Source: Streptomyces sp. ITFR-21 (GTDB lineage Bacteria > Actinomycetota > Actinomycetes > Streptomycetales > Streptomycetaceae). Taken from it: DNA of 64,000 bases. The first letter of the stretch is position 1. Each line of letters starts with the position of its first letter. The stretch lies in contig NZ_CP134606.1 of NCBI RefSeq assembly GCF_031844685.1, positions 248,001 through 312,000 of the forward strand, given 5' to 3'. Positions 50,675-60,687 of the stretch are shown one piece after another. The position numbers and the translations under genes are program-made. The notes beneath the pieces were generated by a model. The model saw only the letters and a list, made by a program, of their open reading frames with translations. It had not been told where the DNA came from and did not search any database.

Positions 50675-53092
50675 TTACGGCCGCGGCTTCGGTGGCCCGG
50701 CGGGGCGGGTGGCCCGTCGGATGGCCCGAGGCGTTCCCGCGGATTTGGCCGTGCTCTTCGCGGCGGGCGGTGCCGGCGGTGCAGGGGTGGGCGGGGTCGG
50801 CATCATCGGCACCGAAGTCGGCGTTGCAGCTGGGGGCTTGGACACGCTCGGCGTCGCGGTGCCGGGCACCGCCGGCGCGATCGCCCCGGCCCGGGGTCCG
50901 GGCGGGCCCGACGACTTGGCGTTCGGCTGGATCGGTGCGAGGCCCAGATTCACCTGGGCCTTGGTGCCGGTCTGGGCGACGAACTTGCCGGCCGCGGCGA
51001 CGTTGCGCTTGTACTCGGCGCTGAAGTCCTTGGCCTCCTGGACCTTCTTGTCGACCGCGCGTGCCTTGACCGCGGTGAGCTGGCCGCGCACCTGGTCGGC
51101 CCGCGCCTTGGCAGCGGCTGCGCCCCGCTTGGTCGCGGCGACTCCGCGCGGGACGCCCACCGGCGCGCCGACCGTGGCCATGAAGGCGAACTTCCCTGCC
51201 TTAGCGCCGTACTTCGCGGTGGCTGCGGCCGCCTTACCGGTGGCCATGGTGGCCCGGCCGCCTCGTGTCTGGGACATCTTGTTGGCGGCCGCCGTGGCCA
51301 GGCGCTTCTTCAGGGTGGCCTTCGCCGCCTGCTGGGCTGCGACCTTCGTCGCCGCGCTGGCTCCGCTGGTGCCGACGGCCGCGGCCGCGTTGGTGGCCAG
51401 CCGGGCGGCTGTCCGAAGGCGGCTGGCCTTGCGGTTAGCCTGCGGCGATCCGACCCAGGCGCTGCGGGCGGACTTCAGCCCCTTGCTCATCGGCTGGCTC
51501 ACCCGGCGGGCCTCGCCGCGGGCCTCGCCCCACATCTGCTTGAGGCCGGGAGCGGTCTCGGCGTAACGGCCCGGGCTGTTGAACACCGACCGGCGCGAGC
51601 CGCCGACCCGGGCGTTGACCAGCTTGCGGTTCAGGTTGACCGCGATGCTCTGCGCTGTCTGCTTGATCCGCTTGTGGCCGGCCAGTCCGGCCACGGCCGT
51701 GACGTCGATGACGATGAACTTCACGGCCAGGACGTCGCCGGTATCCGCGTCGATGAGGGCCAGGACGATCAGGATGAAAATGGCCAGGAAGAGGATGGCC
51801 AGGACGATTCCGAGAACCGCTTTGGTGATCGCGGAGAACCACCGCCAGAGCGTGGCCCGGCCCCCGCCCGGCAGGATGCCGGCGCACAGGGCCCAGTGAC
51901 CGCGGATCGCCTCAAATGCCAGCCAGCCCTGCGCCGTGAGGAATCCGCCGGTGACCAGCACCATGAGGACGGCGACGATGATGGCCGCGATCGCGACGAA
52001 CAGGGCGCTGAAGGCGAGGTCTGCGGAGGCGCGTTTGGCCTTGGGCTTCTGGTCGCCGCACTGTCCCTCGAACTTCTTCGAAGCGTCGTTGAGCCCCTTG
52101 ATGAAGTTCGTGTCGTAGATCGAGTCCATCATCGCGGCGTCCCAGTAGTCCATGCCGCTCTGGTCCAGGTCGTACTCGGCCAGCTTGAACTCGCGGAACG
52201 CCTCGTCGCAGGCGCCGTCGAAGGTGTTCCCGTAGACCATCAGCTCGTTGGGCTTGACGACGAACGCATCCACCAGGGCGTCGGTGATGGGCTTGGCGAC
52301 GTTGTTGGGGTCGGAGCTGCCCTGGGCGTGCTCGGGGTCTTCGGACAGCACGATGCTCGCGACTTCGAGGGTGAAGTCTTTCGCTTTTCCCAGCAGGCCG
52401 TCGTTGGAGAGCAGCATCGTCGAGCCCTGCGGCTGGGGCTGGTCATGCTGGCCGAGCAGCACCTGGGCGGGCGAGACCAGCACGGTCGTGGCAACCGCGG
52501 CGACGACGAGGGAGACTCCGATCTCGGCGAAGCCGCGCGAGCGTGCCCGAAAGAGGATCTGCCAGCCGGCGTAGAAGCCGGCGAACAGCAGGAAGAGACC
52601 GGGCAGGCCCATCCGGTCGATGACCTGGTTCTTGATGGTGGTGGATATGTGGTCGACCGGTCCGATGAGGACGTCGGCCAGTCCGAAATTCAGCGCCCAC
52701 TTGATCAGCCAGCACGTGAAGCCGATGACCCACTTCGCGACGCCGAACAGCAGCTGCGCGATGATGTTCCAGATCTTGAGGTCGATGTCCTTCCATCCGC
52801 CTGTGTCCGTTTTGACGGTGTAGGCGGAGATCGGCACGCCGTCTTTGTCGGTGACGTTGAAGGGCTGGAGGATGCCGTCACTGGCGTCCTTCTTCTTGAG
52901 CAGGTCGTCTGTCTTCGAGTTGCCGGTGCCGTCAGCGGGCTGGCCCGGTGTAGGGGACGCCGAAGACCCGGAGGTAGGGGTGGGCGACGGGTCGGCGACG
53001 GCGGCCGGGGCCAGCACGGCGGTGAACAGGATCAGCAGCAGGGCGACCAGGCCGAGGCGGCGGGCGGTCGGCCGCCGGCTGGCGCGGCTCAT
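50675..53092 (-). CDS. VirB6-like polytopic channel protein
   Basis: A signal-like N-terminus (GLVALLLILFTAVLAPAAVA) precedes a Ser/Pro linker. At least six hydrophobic segments follow, for example WIIGFTCW-type helices near residue 115 and SALFVAIAAIIVAVLMVLV near 390. A basic, Ala-rich cytoplasmic tail of about 300 residues closes the protein. I chose the ATG at 53092, which overlaps the VirB4 stop; the longer frame reads antisense to the ATPase. Size and layout match the large membrane subunit of actinobacterial T4SS. Confidence 0.8.
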   Translation of the reverse strand: MSRASRRPTARRLGLVALLLILFTAVLAPAAVADPSPTPTSGSSASPTPGQPADGTGNSKTDDLLKKKDASDGILQPFNVTDKDGVPISAYTVKTDTGGWKDIDLKIWNIIAQLLFGVAKWVIGFTCWLIKWALNFGLADVLIGPVDHISTTIKNQVIDRMGLPGLFLLFAGFYAGWQILFRARSRGFAEIGVSLVVAAVATTVLVSPAQVLLGQHDQPQPQGSTMLLSNDGLLGKAKDFTLEVASIVLSEDPEHAQGSSDPNNVAKPITDALVDAFVVKPNELMVYGNTFDGACDEAFREFKLAEYDLDQSGMDYWDAAMMDSIYDTNFIKGLNDASKKFEGQCGDQKPKAKRASADLAFSALFVAIAAIIVAVLMVLVTGGFLTAQGWLAFEAIRGHWALCAGILPGGGRATLWRWFSAITKAVLGIVLAILFLAIFILIVLALIDADTGDVLAVKFIVIDVTAVAGLAGHKRIKQTAQSIAVNLNRKLVNARVGGSRRSVFNSPGRYAETAPGLKQMWGEARGEARRVSQPMSKGLKSARSAWVGSPQANRKASRLRTAARLATNAAAAVGTSGASAATKVAAQQAAKATLKKRLATAAANKMSQTRGGRATMATGKAAAATAKYGAKAGKFAFMATVGAPVGVPRGVAATKRGAAAAKARADQVRGQLTAVKARAVDKKVQEAKDFSAEYKRNVAAAGKFVAQTGTKAQVNLGLAPIQPNAKSSGPPGPRAGAIAPAVPGTATPSVSKPPAATPTSVPMMPTPPTPAPPAPPAAKSTAKSAGTPRAIRRATRPAGPPKPRP

Positions 53093-55695
53093 ACCAGCGC
53101 TCCGTCCGCTGGTGCGGCGAGCTCTGCCACCTCGTCGACTTCGTCGTCGCTCTGGCCGGGGGTGGTGTAGATCGCCGCGGCTACGTCCTCGTCCGCCGGT
53201 ACGAGGACCTTGAGACCGGCGATCCGCTTGCGGAGATCTCGGTAGAGGCACTCGCCGGCCCGCAGGCCGCGCTCTGCGTCGCTGACGTTGAGCGGGCTGA
53301 GGTTCTCGGTGATGACCTTGAGCATTTCGCTGTCGGCGGGGTCGAGGTCCAAGAACTCCAAGCAGCGGGCCGCGAGTGCCCGGCCCCGGTGCCGGAAGAC
53401 GAAGATATGGGACAGCAACGCCCTGATCTTGTCCCCGAGTTCGTTCTTCGGGCCGATGTCGTACGGGTCGTGGCTGCCCGCGAAAGCTCCGGCGTTGTGC
53501 TTGCGGCCGTCGGCGATCATCTCCAGCAGGAGGCTGGAGCCCTCGGCTGACGAGGTGAGCCACCAGCACTCGTCGAGGAAGACGCCGGCGAACTCGCTCG
53601 GGTCGGCGAACGCGATCTCCCTGCAGAGCGCCGTCATCAGGTACATCAGCCGCCAGCCGAACCGCTTCTCCACCTCGAGCGAGCCGAGCCGGTGCTCGGA
53701 CAGTTCCTCCTTGGTGGGCAGGCCCAGCCGGTCGACGGCGAAGACGATGGAGTCGGCCGCCGTGATCCTTACGACGGGCAGCGAGGCATCGAAGATGACG
53801 CGGCCGAGGTCCTTCTTCGCCAGCGAGCGCAGCTTGCGGACGAGTTCGGAGGCGGCGGCCCGCACCGCAGCGTCGTTCGGCTCGTCGGGATCCGGGGTCT
53901 GGGCCCGTGTGGCGAGGGTGCTGATGAGTGACGTCATGCTGGGCTTGGGCCCCAGGCGGGTTCCCTCGATCGCTTCGGCGAGCGTGATGCCCTCGACGCT
54001 CATGGAGCTGATGTCGAGGAGCGGGGTGAGGAAGGACTCGGTGTAGCGGGCGGCGCGCGGGCCGCGGAAGACGCGCAGGGGGTCCAGGCTGACGCCGGCG
54101 TTCTCGTCGACGTTGATGATCTGCGTGGTGCCCGGGCAGGCGCTCGCGAACCGCGACCACTCCTGCTGTGGGGTCCGGTCGATGACCAGGGCACGGCCGC
54201 GGGAGTTCCTCTGTCCGGTCCGGTGGCCTGTGGTGAGGATGGAGTACATCGCGCACTTCATCGCCACCGACTTGCCGGAGCCGAGCTCGCCGACGAACGC
54301 GGCGCTCGCGCTGGCGTTGACCCGCGGTCCGTGGGAGAAGTCGACGAGAACGGGGCGGACGCCGCCGCCGTTGAGCTGGAGGCCGAAGAGGCTGCCGGCG
54401 TCGTCGCCGAGACCGGCGCCGCAGAAGGGCATGCTCATCGCGAAGTCCCTGGCCAGGAGGAACTGCGTGTAGTCGAGCATCGGCTTGGGCGTCTTGGTGC
54501 CCGGGAGCATGCCGTGGAAGAGCGCGACCTGGTCGCCGGTGGGCCGCACCAGGGTGTAGTCGTTGCCACCGAAGTGGTTGGCCAGGGAGGTGGCCTTCTC
54601 GTCGGCCTCCTCGGCGGTGGTGCTCCAGACGCAGGTGGCGACGGTGGCCCGGATCTCTACCTCGGTCGAGGAGGCGGTGAGGCGGTCGCGGTACTCGTCC
54701 AGGGCGAAGCTCGCCTTGTCGAGGGAGGCCGGCACGCCGGAGGTCTCGCCGTCGTACTCGCCTCTTTGGTGGGCGAGCTCGCGCTGCTGGCGCCGGCTCT
54801 TGGGTTCGGCCTTGGAACCGGACTCGACGTGCAGGCGGACGGCCCAGTCGACGGGGAAGTTGAAGTCGTCGAGCGCAGCGAGGTACTCACTGCCCGGGAA
54901 CCGGAAGGCCTCCGGCATCTCGGAGAGTACGCAGAAGGCCTGGTAGCTGTCGCCGAACTCGGAGGTGGCGCGCAGGTAGCGGCGCTTGAAGGGATTGGTC
55001 GGGCCCTTGGAGGGACGGTTGCCGCGGCCGCCCTCGTCGAGGATGACCTGGGTGTGGGCGGTCACGGTGTGGCCGCGTCCGCGCAGCGCTCGCGGTGCGC
55101 CGTCCTCGGGGAGCAGGGGTTCGCTCAGGCCGCGGCGGGCGCTGTGCCCGTAGATCCACAGGATCTCGGCCTCGGTGGCGGGCCGCATCTTGATGCCGGA
55201 GGGCCAGCCGGCGGCCAGGCGGGTGGCCTGCTCCAGTCGCTGGTGCTCCTCCGCCACGGATATCGGTCCGACCGGCAGGCCCAGCGTCCCCATCACCTCG
55301 GCCTGCAGGGAGGTGACGACGGCGCGGGCGCTCTGCTTGAAGTCGAGGTGGGCCAGGGGGACGGCCAGGAAGTCCACACGGCCGGTCAGCTCGAGGTCCT
55401 GGAGCTGGTCGAGGATCTTCAGCGACAGGTCGACGTACTCGGGAGACTGGTCGAGGTCGACGCCGGCGGTCATGCGGGTCACGACCGACGCGGCGTCGAC
55501 GCTCGGGCACAGGCTGAGCAGGAGCGCCTCGCCTCGCAGCGACTTGAAGAGCGCTTCCAGCGAGTCCAGGCGTTCCCGCTTCGTCGACTTGCTGGCGTGC
55601 GTGTAGTTCTCGGTGTCGACGCGCCAGACCGCCCACACGCTGGCGGCGGTGGTCCAGATCAGGTGGCCGCTGATGTGCCGGACGGGCAGACGCAT
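53089..55695 (-). CDS. VirB4-like conjugation ATPase
   Basis: This protein of 868 residues has Walker A AFVGELGSGKSVAMKCAM, Walker B region GVFLDECWWL, and the later GSHDPYD and FRHRGR motifs of VirB4/TraC ATPases. The N-terminal half is the typical VirB4 domain. I chose the ATG at 55695; the longer frame is antisense to the VirB3-like gene. VirB4 powers channel assembly and substrate passage, and is the strongest evidence that the element encodes a T4SS rather than the single TraB translocase of many Streptomyces plasmids. Confidence 0.9.
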   Translation of the reverse strand: MRLPVRHISGHLIWTTAASVWAVWRVDTENYTHASKSTKRERLDSLEALFKSLRGEALLLSLCPSVDAASVVTRMTAGVDLDQSPEYVDLSLKILDQLQDLELTGRVDFLAVPLAHLDFKQSARAVVTSLQAEVMGTLGLPVGPISVAEEHQRLEQATRLAAGWPSGIKMRPATEAEILWIYGHSARRGLSEPLLPEDGAPRALRGRGHTVTAHTQVILDEGGRGNRPSKGPTNPFKRRYLRATSEFGDSYQAFCVLSEMPEAFRFPGSEYLAALDDFNFPVDWAVRLHVESGSKAEPKSRRQQRELAHQRGEYDGETSGVPASLDKASFALDEYRDRLTASSTEVEIRATVATCVWSTTAEEADEKATSLANHFGGNDYTLVRPTGDQVALFHGMLPGTKTPKPMLDYTQFLLARDFAMSMPFCGAGLGDDAGSLFGLQLNGGGVRPVLVDFSHGPRVNASASAAFVGELGSGKSVAMKCAMYSILTTGHRTGQRNSRGRALVIDRTPQQEWSRFASACPGTTQIINVDENAGVSLDPLRVFRGPRAARYTESFLTPLLDISSMSVEGITLAEAIEGTRLGPKPSMTSLISTLATRAQTPDPDEPNDAAVRAAASELVRKLRSLAKKDLGRVIFDASLPVVRITAADSIVFAVDRLGLPTKEELSEHRLGSLEVEKRFGWRLMYLMTALCREIAFADPSEFAGVFLDECWWLTSSAEGSSLLLEMIADGRKHNAGAFAGSHDPYDIGPKNELGDKIRALLSHIFVFRHRGRALAARCLEFLDLDPADSEMLKVITENLSPLNVSDAERGLRAGECLYRDLRKRIAGLKVLVPADEDVAAAIYTTPGQSDDEVDEVAELAAPADGALV

Positions 55696-55751
55696 GTCGT
55701 TTCTGCTTTCTGTGCTGGTGCGATGGAGCGACGAGAGCCGCGTAGCGGCGA

Positions 55752-56327
55752 TCAGTGCTCGTCGAGTGACGCGAGGAGGGCCTGGAGGCCGGTCTTCGGC
55801 TGCTGCGCGCGACCGGTCTGGGGAGCGGGCGGAGTCGTGGCCGGTGCCGGGGCGACCGACCGGGCCCGCTTCGCCGGGAGCCGCTTCGCTTCCGGCGTCG
55901 GCGCAGTCTCGATGGCGGACCGGGCGCTGCTGCGGATGCGGACCGTGCAGGTGGCGGATGCGAGCCGGGGGCGGGCGGCCCGCATCGGTTTGCCGGCGAG
56001 TCGCCCCTGCGCCGGGGTGGAGGAGTAGATGAACAGGCTCCGGACCGCCCGGGCCGGGTCGCGTCCGTCGAGCCGTGCGTAGCGCAGCACCCAGGCCAGC
56101 CCCCAGGGGAGCAGGACCATCAGCAGGAAGTTCATGACGCCGAAGTGCGCCCACAGGTCCTTGGTCATCACGAGGAGACCGAAGGTCAGCACCATCGTCA
56201 TGACCTGGGTGATCGTGTACGGCCCTCCCGGGAGCCGGCCGGCTCCCGGGAGCTTGCCGATGACCAGCGGGTGCCGGCGGGCCCGCGTGTACGAGTGCCC
56301 GATCAGCTCTTCCTCCGAGGCGCTCAC
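55752..56327 (-). CDS. VirB3/PrgI-like membrane protein
   Basis: The protein carries two closely spaced hydrophobic segments, MTMVLTFGLLVMTKDLW and NFLLMVLLPWGLAWVLRY (about residues 43-85). A basic Ala/Pro-rich tail follows. Its place directly before VirB4 is where VirB3/PrgI proteins stand. It overlaps the VirB2-like stop by ATGA. Confidence 0.75.
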   Translation of the reverse strand: MSASEEELIGHSYTRARRHPLVIGKLPGAGRLPGGPYTITQVMTMVLTFGLLVMTKDLWAHFGVMNFLLMVLLPWGLAWVLRYARLDGRDPARAVRSLFIYSSTPAQGRLAGKPMRAARPRLASATCTVRIRSSARSAIETAPTPEAKRLPAKRARSVAPAPATTPPAPQTGRAQQPKTGLQALLASLDEH

Positions 56328-56659
56328 GACAGCCGCCAGCCCTCACCCGTCAGCGCGGGGGAGTCGCTCGCGACCTGCACCACGGAGACGGAGGCCGCAC
56401 TGTCGTCGATCTCGGATCCGACCTTGGTCTTGAGGATCGCGAGGTTGCTGATGCCCCACAGCACGAGAGCGGCCAGGACGAAGGCGACGAGGGTGCCGAC
56501 CCAGGACCGGGTCTTCCACCACGCGGTCAGCACAGCGATGATCGCCATGACGCCGGCCGCAGTGAGCACCAGGGTGCGGACCTGTCCCAGCTTGAGGTTG
56601 GCCCAGTCCATGAGGTCGCCGGCGAGGACGACGTGGTCCGGGTTGGAGAGCGTGTGCAT
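56324..56659 (-). CDS. VirB2-like small membrane protein
   Basis: A 111-residue protein with two hydrophobic helices, LVLTAAGVMAIIAVLTAW and WVGTLVAFVLAALVLWGI, joined by a short basic loop. This is the usual form of Gram-positive VirB2-like subunits. GAGG precedes the ATG at 56659; the longer frame is antisense-like. It leads into the VirB3- and VirB4-like genes. Confidence 0.7.
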   Translation of the reverse strand: MHTLSNPDHVVLAGDLMDWANLKLGQVRTLVLTAAGVMAIIAVLTAWWKTRSWVGTLVAFVLAALVLWGISNLAILKTKVGSEIDDSAASVSVVQVASDSPALTGEGWRLS

Positions 56660-56718
56660 GAACGATTCCTCTTTCTTAGGAGCTCGAAGCCGTGGGCGTG
56701 TCCGCCGCAGCGTCGGGA

Positions 56719-57798
56719 TCAGCGGTGGTGTGAGGCGCTGCGGGGGGGCGCACTGCTCGCGCTGATGGCCGGGGCGTCGTCGACGGAGGCGACCTCCCAC
56801 CGGCCGGCGCGGGACTTGAGGGTGAGCGCGTAGCTCAGCGAGGCGGTGTTGCCCGCCTGGTCCGTGGCGTCGACGTCCACCAACTGGTGGAGCTCCGTCC
56901 CGTCAGCGGGAACCTTCTGCTGCTCGGAGCTGGTGGAGTCGTCCTGAACGCCGGTGAGCTTGACCGCTGAGTACGGGGCGGGACTGATGGCCTGCAGACG
57001 CACGCCGGGGGAGGTGTACCGATCGAGCTCGACCGACCCGGTGAGGTAGGCGGACAGGAATCCCTCCGCCGTCTCGACCGCCGGATCGGCGCTGCTCGTT
57101 CCGCGGTCGGACTCGTACACCAAGGTTCCCGGCTTGAGCGATGCCGGAGCGGCCACCTGCGCCGGCAAGGACGTCGCCGCGTAACCAGCCGGCGCCGCCG
57201 CGGACTTCGAGGCGCCGCCGGCCGCCGCAGGACCCGCCGCCTGGACGCCGACGCGGAAGTACTGCACACCCAGCTGGCGGGCCTTGCCGTCGGCGTCCTT
57301 CGCAGTGACGTCGGCAGCCACGGTGATCGACCAGTAGCCGGGCTGGATCTCGCGGGAGGCGATCACCGTGGACCGGGTCGCTTCCCGTGAGCCGGGCTTG
57401 GCCGACAGCACGATCGACCCCGAGTAGTAGGGCGCCAAGTCCCGCTCGGTGCCCTGTCCGGCCTCCAGGTAGGCGGCGACGAACAGGCTGGCGAAACCGG
57501 CCGGGCCGGTCGCCGACGCCGGGGTCGAGGCGGCGGCCGGCTTCGCGACCCCCTGCGCCGGAGAGGAGGAACCGAGAAGGGCCACGGCACCGAAGACCGG
57601 ACCCGAGACGATCAGCGCCCACACACCGACGCGGGTCAGGCGCGCGACTCCCGACATCTGCGCGGTGCTCGTCTTCCAGCCGGTTTCATCAGGCTCGGCA
57701 GGCGGGGCCTGCTGCGGCTCCTGGACGTCCTCGGCCCACTCCTCCGCCTCGGTGAGCTGCTGCTTGTCCGCCTTACGCTGGCGGCGCCCGCGCTTCAC
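56719..57798 (-). CDS. TcpC-like conjugation protein with two NTF2-like domains
   Basis: After a charged N-terminus, LTRVGVWALIVSGPVFGAV is a single membrane helix near residue 60. Two NTF2-like domains follow (about 95-200 and 250-355), the layout of TcpC/OrfG. The second ends in RAGRWEVASVDDAP. GTG 57798 overlaps the previous stop. TcpC is an essential channel scaffold in Gram-positive conjugation. Confidence 0.8.
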   Translation of the reverse strand: MKRGRRQRKADKQQLTEAEEWAEDVQEPQQAPPAEPDETGWKTSTAQMSGVARLTRVGVWALIVSGPVFGAVALLGSSSPAQGVAKPAAASTPASATGPAGFASLFVAAYLEAGQGTERDLAPYYSGSIVLSAKPGSREATRSTVIASREIQPGYWSITVAADVTAKDADGKARQLGVQYFRVGVQAAGPAAAGGASKSAAAPAGYAATSLPAQVAAPASLKPGTLVYESDRGTSSADPAVETAEGFLSAYLTGSVELDRYTSPGVRLQAISPAPYSAVKLTGVQDDSTSSEQQKVPADGTELHQLVDVDATDQAGNTASLSYALTLKSRAGRWEVASVDDAPAISASSAPPRSASHHR

Positions 57799-58073
57799 GA
57801 AGCCCTCCGTACGGCCTGGGCGGTCAGCACCGTCGAGATCCGCTCCTTGAGCTCGTCGGGCGTGCGCGCAAGCAGGACGTCCCACGACGCGAGGGCAGGC
57901 TCCGACTCCTTGTCGAGGAAGGTCCGCATCCGGGCGTGCAGCTCGCGGTCCATGGGCCGGCTCACCAAAGCGGCGGCGATCTGGGTCAGGTGGAGCGAGG
58001 CACGCGCCACCCGCGCCTCGTCGGCATCGAGGAACTGCCGGCCGGTGTCGGCTGGGGACGAAGTCGTGGTCAC
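57795..58073 (-). CDS. small helical protein heading the tra operon (92 aa)
   Basis: An all-helical soluble protein (SLHLTQIAAALVSRPMDREL) with no known motif. It is first in the operon and overlaps the TcpC-like start by GTGA. Transfer motif copy C lies 64 bp upstream. Confidence 0.6.
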   Translation of the reverse strand: MTTTSSPADTGRQFLDADEARVARASLHLTQIAAALVSRPMDRELHARMRTFLDKESEPALASWDVLLARTPDELKERISTVLTAQAVRRAS

Positions 58074-58136
58074 GTCGGTTCTCCCGGGATCGAGATCGGA
58101 GATGGGGGGCTGCGGTGGGTCTGCTGGGTTCTCGGT

Positions 58137-58170
58137 TGCTACAGGTGTCGGGGCGCGGCGCGGTGTGACA
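58137..58170 (-). promoter_or_regulatory. transfer-regulon 34-bp motif, copy C
   Basis: On the minus strand TGTCACACCGC is followed by CACCTGTAGCA with identical spacing. It stands before the operon with the TcpC-, VirB2-, VirB3-, VirB4- and VirB6-like genes. Confidence 0.85.
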
Positions 58171-58221
58171 CTTCGGCGCAGGTTTTTTCGAGCGGCTCAT
58201 CTGCGGATGCCGGGCGGTGGC

Positions 58222-59172
58222 TCAGGCCGCGGCGAGGTACTGGGCGAGATCGGTGCTCGTACGCAGAGTCCGGACGGCGCGGCTGGCGTGCTGCCGCAGC
58301 AGTGCGCCCTGGGGGCCCATGGCCCGCGTGGTCATGTGCTCCTGGTCGGGGCGGGCGGAGGCGGAGAGGTAGTAGCGGGCGATGCGCTGGGCTTCGACGG
58401 CCTTCAACGCCCCGATCTCCACCGCCCACAGCAGAAGTTCGAGCACCTCGGTGCGGGCCTCGTGGCGGGCCAGGGCGGGTTCGTCGGCATCGACGAGCTC
58501 CAGCTGCGCCGCCCGCAGCAGCAGGTCGGCGAGCTCAACCGTGTCGTGCGGGGTGTCCGGGTCCTCGCTCGCCACCACGTGGGCGAAGCGGGTGTACTCC
58601 TCGGCTTCGGCGAGCGGCGCGACGCCTGCCGCCAGCTCCTGTACCTCTTCCACCGGGTCGATGTAGGCGGCGAGGGTGCGGCGGGCCAGCGCGAGAGTGT
58701 CCAGGGCCAGGTTGTTGAAGATGCGGTGCGGGCGCCGGTCCAGGGGGTAGGTCCGCACCACCTCGAACGCGGCGCCGAACACTGCCGCGCACACGTCGTC
58801 CCACGGCAGCCCGGTCCGCCTCTGGGTCTTGGCCATCAAGATCGCCTTGGGCAGGAGGATCCGGACGGCTATCCGCCATGCGAGGTCCCCGTCGAAGCCG
58901 CCGGCGGCCGCGCGCTCGACGAGGAGGCGCATCACGCCGTCGTGGCTGTCGGTGTCACCTCGGCGGTGGTGGTCGGCGATGGTGGCGACCACGTCCTGAG
59001 GGCAGGTGGCGCCGGCGAGTTCCGGGTGCTGCTCCGCCCACTGCCCGACATGGTCGGCGGCGCGCAGTTCCGCGCAGAGCACGTCCCAGTCGCGGTTCAT
59101 CGAGCTGATCGTGGTGTAGCGGAGCACGGACTCGGAGGAGTCGAGCACCGGGGTGATCTGAGTGGTGGCCAC
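58222..59172 (-). CDS. sigma-factor-like helical protein
   Basis: Residues around 95-150 (LLPKAILMAKTQRRTGLPWD then EVVRTYPLDRRPHRIFNN) resemble sigma region 2. Residues around 240-300 (WAVEIGALKAVEAQRIARYY) recall region 4. Such sigma-like proteins are common beside actinobacterial transfer genes. If functional, it is an obvious candidate to read the 34-bp motif, which does not look like an HrdB promoter. It starts at the ATG at 59172 next to the iteron block. Confidence 0.5.
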   Translation of the reverse strand: MATTQITPVLDSSESVLRYTTISSMNRDWDVLCAELRAADHVGQWAEQHPELAGATCPQDVVATIADHHRRGDTDSHDGVMRLLVERAAAGGFDGDLAWRIAVRILLPKAILMAKTQRRTGLPWDDVCAAVFGAAFEVVRTYPLDRRPHRIFNNLALDTLALARRTLAAYIDPVEEVQELAAGVAPLAEAEEYTRFAHVVASEDPDTPHDTVELADLLLRAAQLELVDADEPALARHEARTEVLELLLWAVEIGALKAVEAQRIARYYLSASARPDQEHMTTRAMGPQGALLRQHASRAVRTLRTSTDLAQYLAAA

Positions 59173-60687
59173 GTCCGTGTCCGTCCTTTCGCGTCATCCG
59201 GTCTGGATGGCGCTCACACTCCTGACACCCCCCTTGTCCGCGGTCTGGCGGCGATGGCCACGGCGGGCGGTCCAGGGGAAACCGCTGAGTGCCGGCCGTC
59301 CGCCAGCGCGGACAAGGGGTCGGTGGTCAAGGGGTGAGAGAGGCGGACAAGGACCCGGACAAGGGGGCCTTGCCGGATGAACGTCATCGCCTGGCCGGTG
59401 AATGTCATCGGCTGCATCACCCGGTGCGATGAACGCCGGGGGCGCAGGGCGGGCTGCATCGCATCGGCCAGGTACGCCGCGGCGGCGGCGGAGCGGCGGA
59501 CCGTGCATTCATCGCATCGGGTCGCGACATCCGGTGAGTCCGCGGATGAATCTGACCCGATGGACGCACCCCGGTGAGCGGCCATCGCTGGTCTTCTTCA
59601 TCGGGACCTGGCCGAAGGTGCGCGAGCGCGCGCTGGTGAACCTCGACTCCCTACGGAGGGGGACCTCACCTGGATTCCGAGAGACGGGCTGCGGCCGCCC
59701 GGCCGGCTTCAGTCGTCGCTCCGTTCGGCTGAAGCCTGGGGCGAAGCTGGCTGGCCGCCCACCCGGCGGCCGCCCTCTCCGTGTCGTCGGCGTTTCCCCT
59801 GGACCTCGGGCGCGGTCCAGGGGAAACGCCCTGGTCTCGCGCCCTGGTCAAGGGGTAGGCGCCGAGGGTGGACCAGGGGTACCGGCCCGGGCAGGCGCCC
59901 TTGGTCAAGGGGTAGGCAGGATCGGCGGACACGCCAGCGTTGCCGGGCGGAAACCGGTCCGAACGGGGAGACGCTCGCAGGGCTCCCGACCGCAGGAGGC
60001 GCTCGGCGGCCCGTGCGATGAGCCGCACTGTCCCGGTCACGCACCGCCCCGTCAGTGGGGCTCATCGCTTCCGTTCATCGGGGGAGTGAAGGACGACGCC
60101 TTCACGGAGCCGTTCATCGCGCTGGTGCGCGGATGCGGTTCATTGCGATGCAGTGCAGCGTTGCGCGATGAAGTTCATCGGACTTTCGCGCACAGATCTC
60201 GTCGGCCTCCATCGTGAATCCACATCGAGTGAGTCGGCTGAGGCGATCACCGGCGAACTCGATGTAGTTCACTTCCCGCGCGATGCAGCTCACTGGCCGC
60301 AGGACGTTGCCGAGGACGGACAGCGGGGATGAGCGGGTGAGCGGTTCGGCGCGGCGTGAGCCGGAGCGGCCTCCAGCAAGCGGCGACCTGTGCCCAGGCG
60401 GCGCCCGTGGTCGCGACCGAGAACTGGTCAAGGCCCCCGGGGGATTCCGGGAGCGGCCCCTGGTCCAGGGGGAGCGGCTCTGTCCCGGGAATTGGTCAAG
60501 GGGTTCGTGGGAGGAGCGCCCGGAGAAGCCTCTGGGGTGAGGGACAGGCTCGAACGGGGCGGCTCAGCTGAGGAACCCGCCGGAGATGCGTCCCGCCCAC
60601 CGGATCGGCGGTGCGAGGCATCGCGCACGATGAACGGGGATGGGCCCCGTGAACACCGAGCCCGTATCGGCGACGCCAGCCACCGCG
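59173..60687. other. iteron-rich non-coding block, candidate origin or partition locus
   Basis: No credible gene is seen in 1.5 kb. Instead, a decamer GG(T/A)C(A/C)AGGGG recurs on the plus strand at 59268, 59309, 59324, 59356, 59813, 59845, 59869, 59902, 60461 and 60493. Its complement occurs at 59229 and 59795. A second family, TTCATCG/CGATGAA, occurs about a dozen times between 59370 and 60635. The block lies next to the replication-initiator-like gene, and a ParB-like protein is encoded nearby. It could be the replication origin, the centromere or the transfer origin. Confidence 0.7.
59788..59829. repeat. 17-bp perfect inverted repeat inside the iteron block
   Basis: The arms at 59788-59804 and 59813-59829 (GGCGTTTCCCCTGGACC and its complement) flank an 8-nt loop. 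Each arm contains one copy of the decamer. It may be the nucleation site for the binding protein. Confidence 0.85.

Noticed and set aside
53093..54256. N-terminal extension of the VirB6-like frame (388 codons)
   Set aside because: It reads out of frame through the VirB4 gene, and a well-placed ATG overlapping the VirB4 stop with a signal-like N-terminus explains the real start.
59402..60217. 271-codon plus-strand frame in the iteron block
   Set aside because: Its composition follows the repeats, it has no recognisable domain, and every frame is open by GC bias here.
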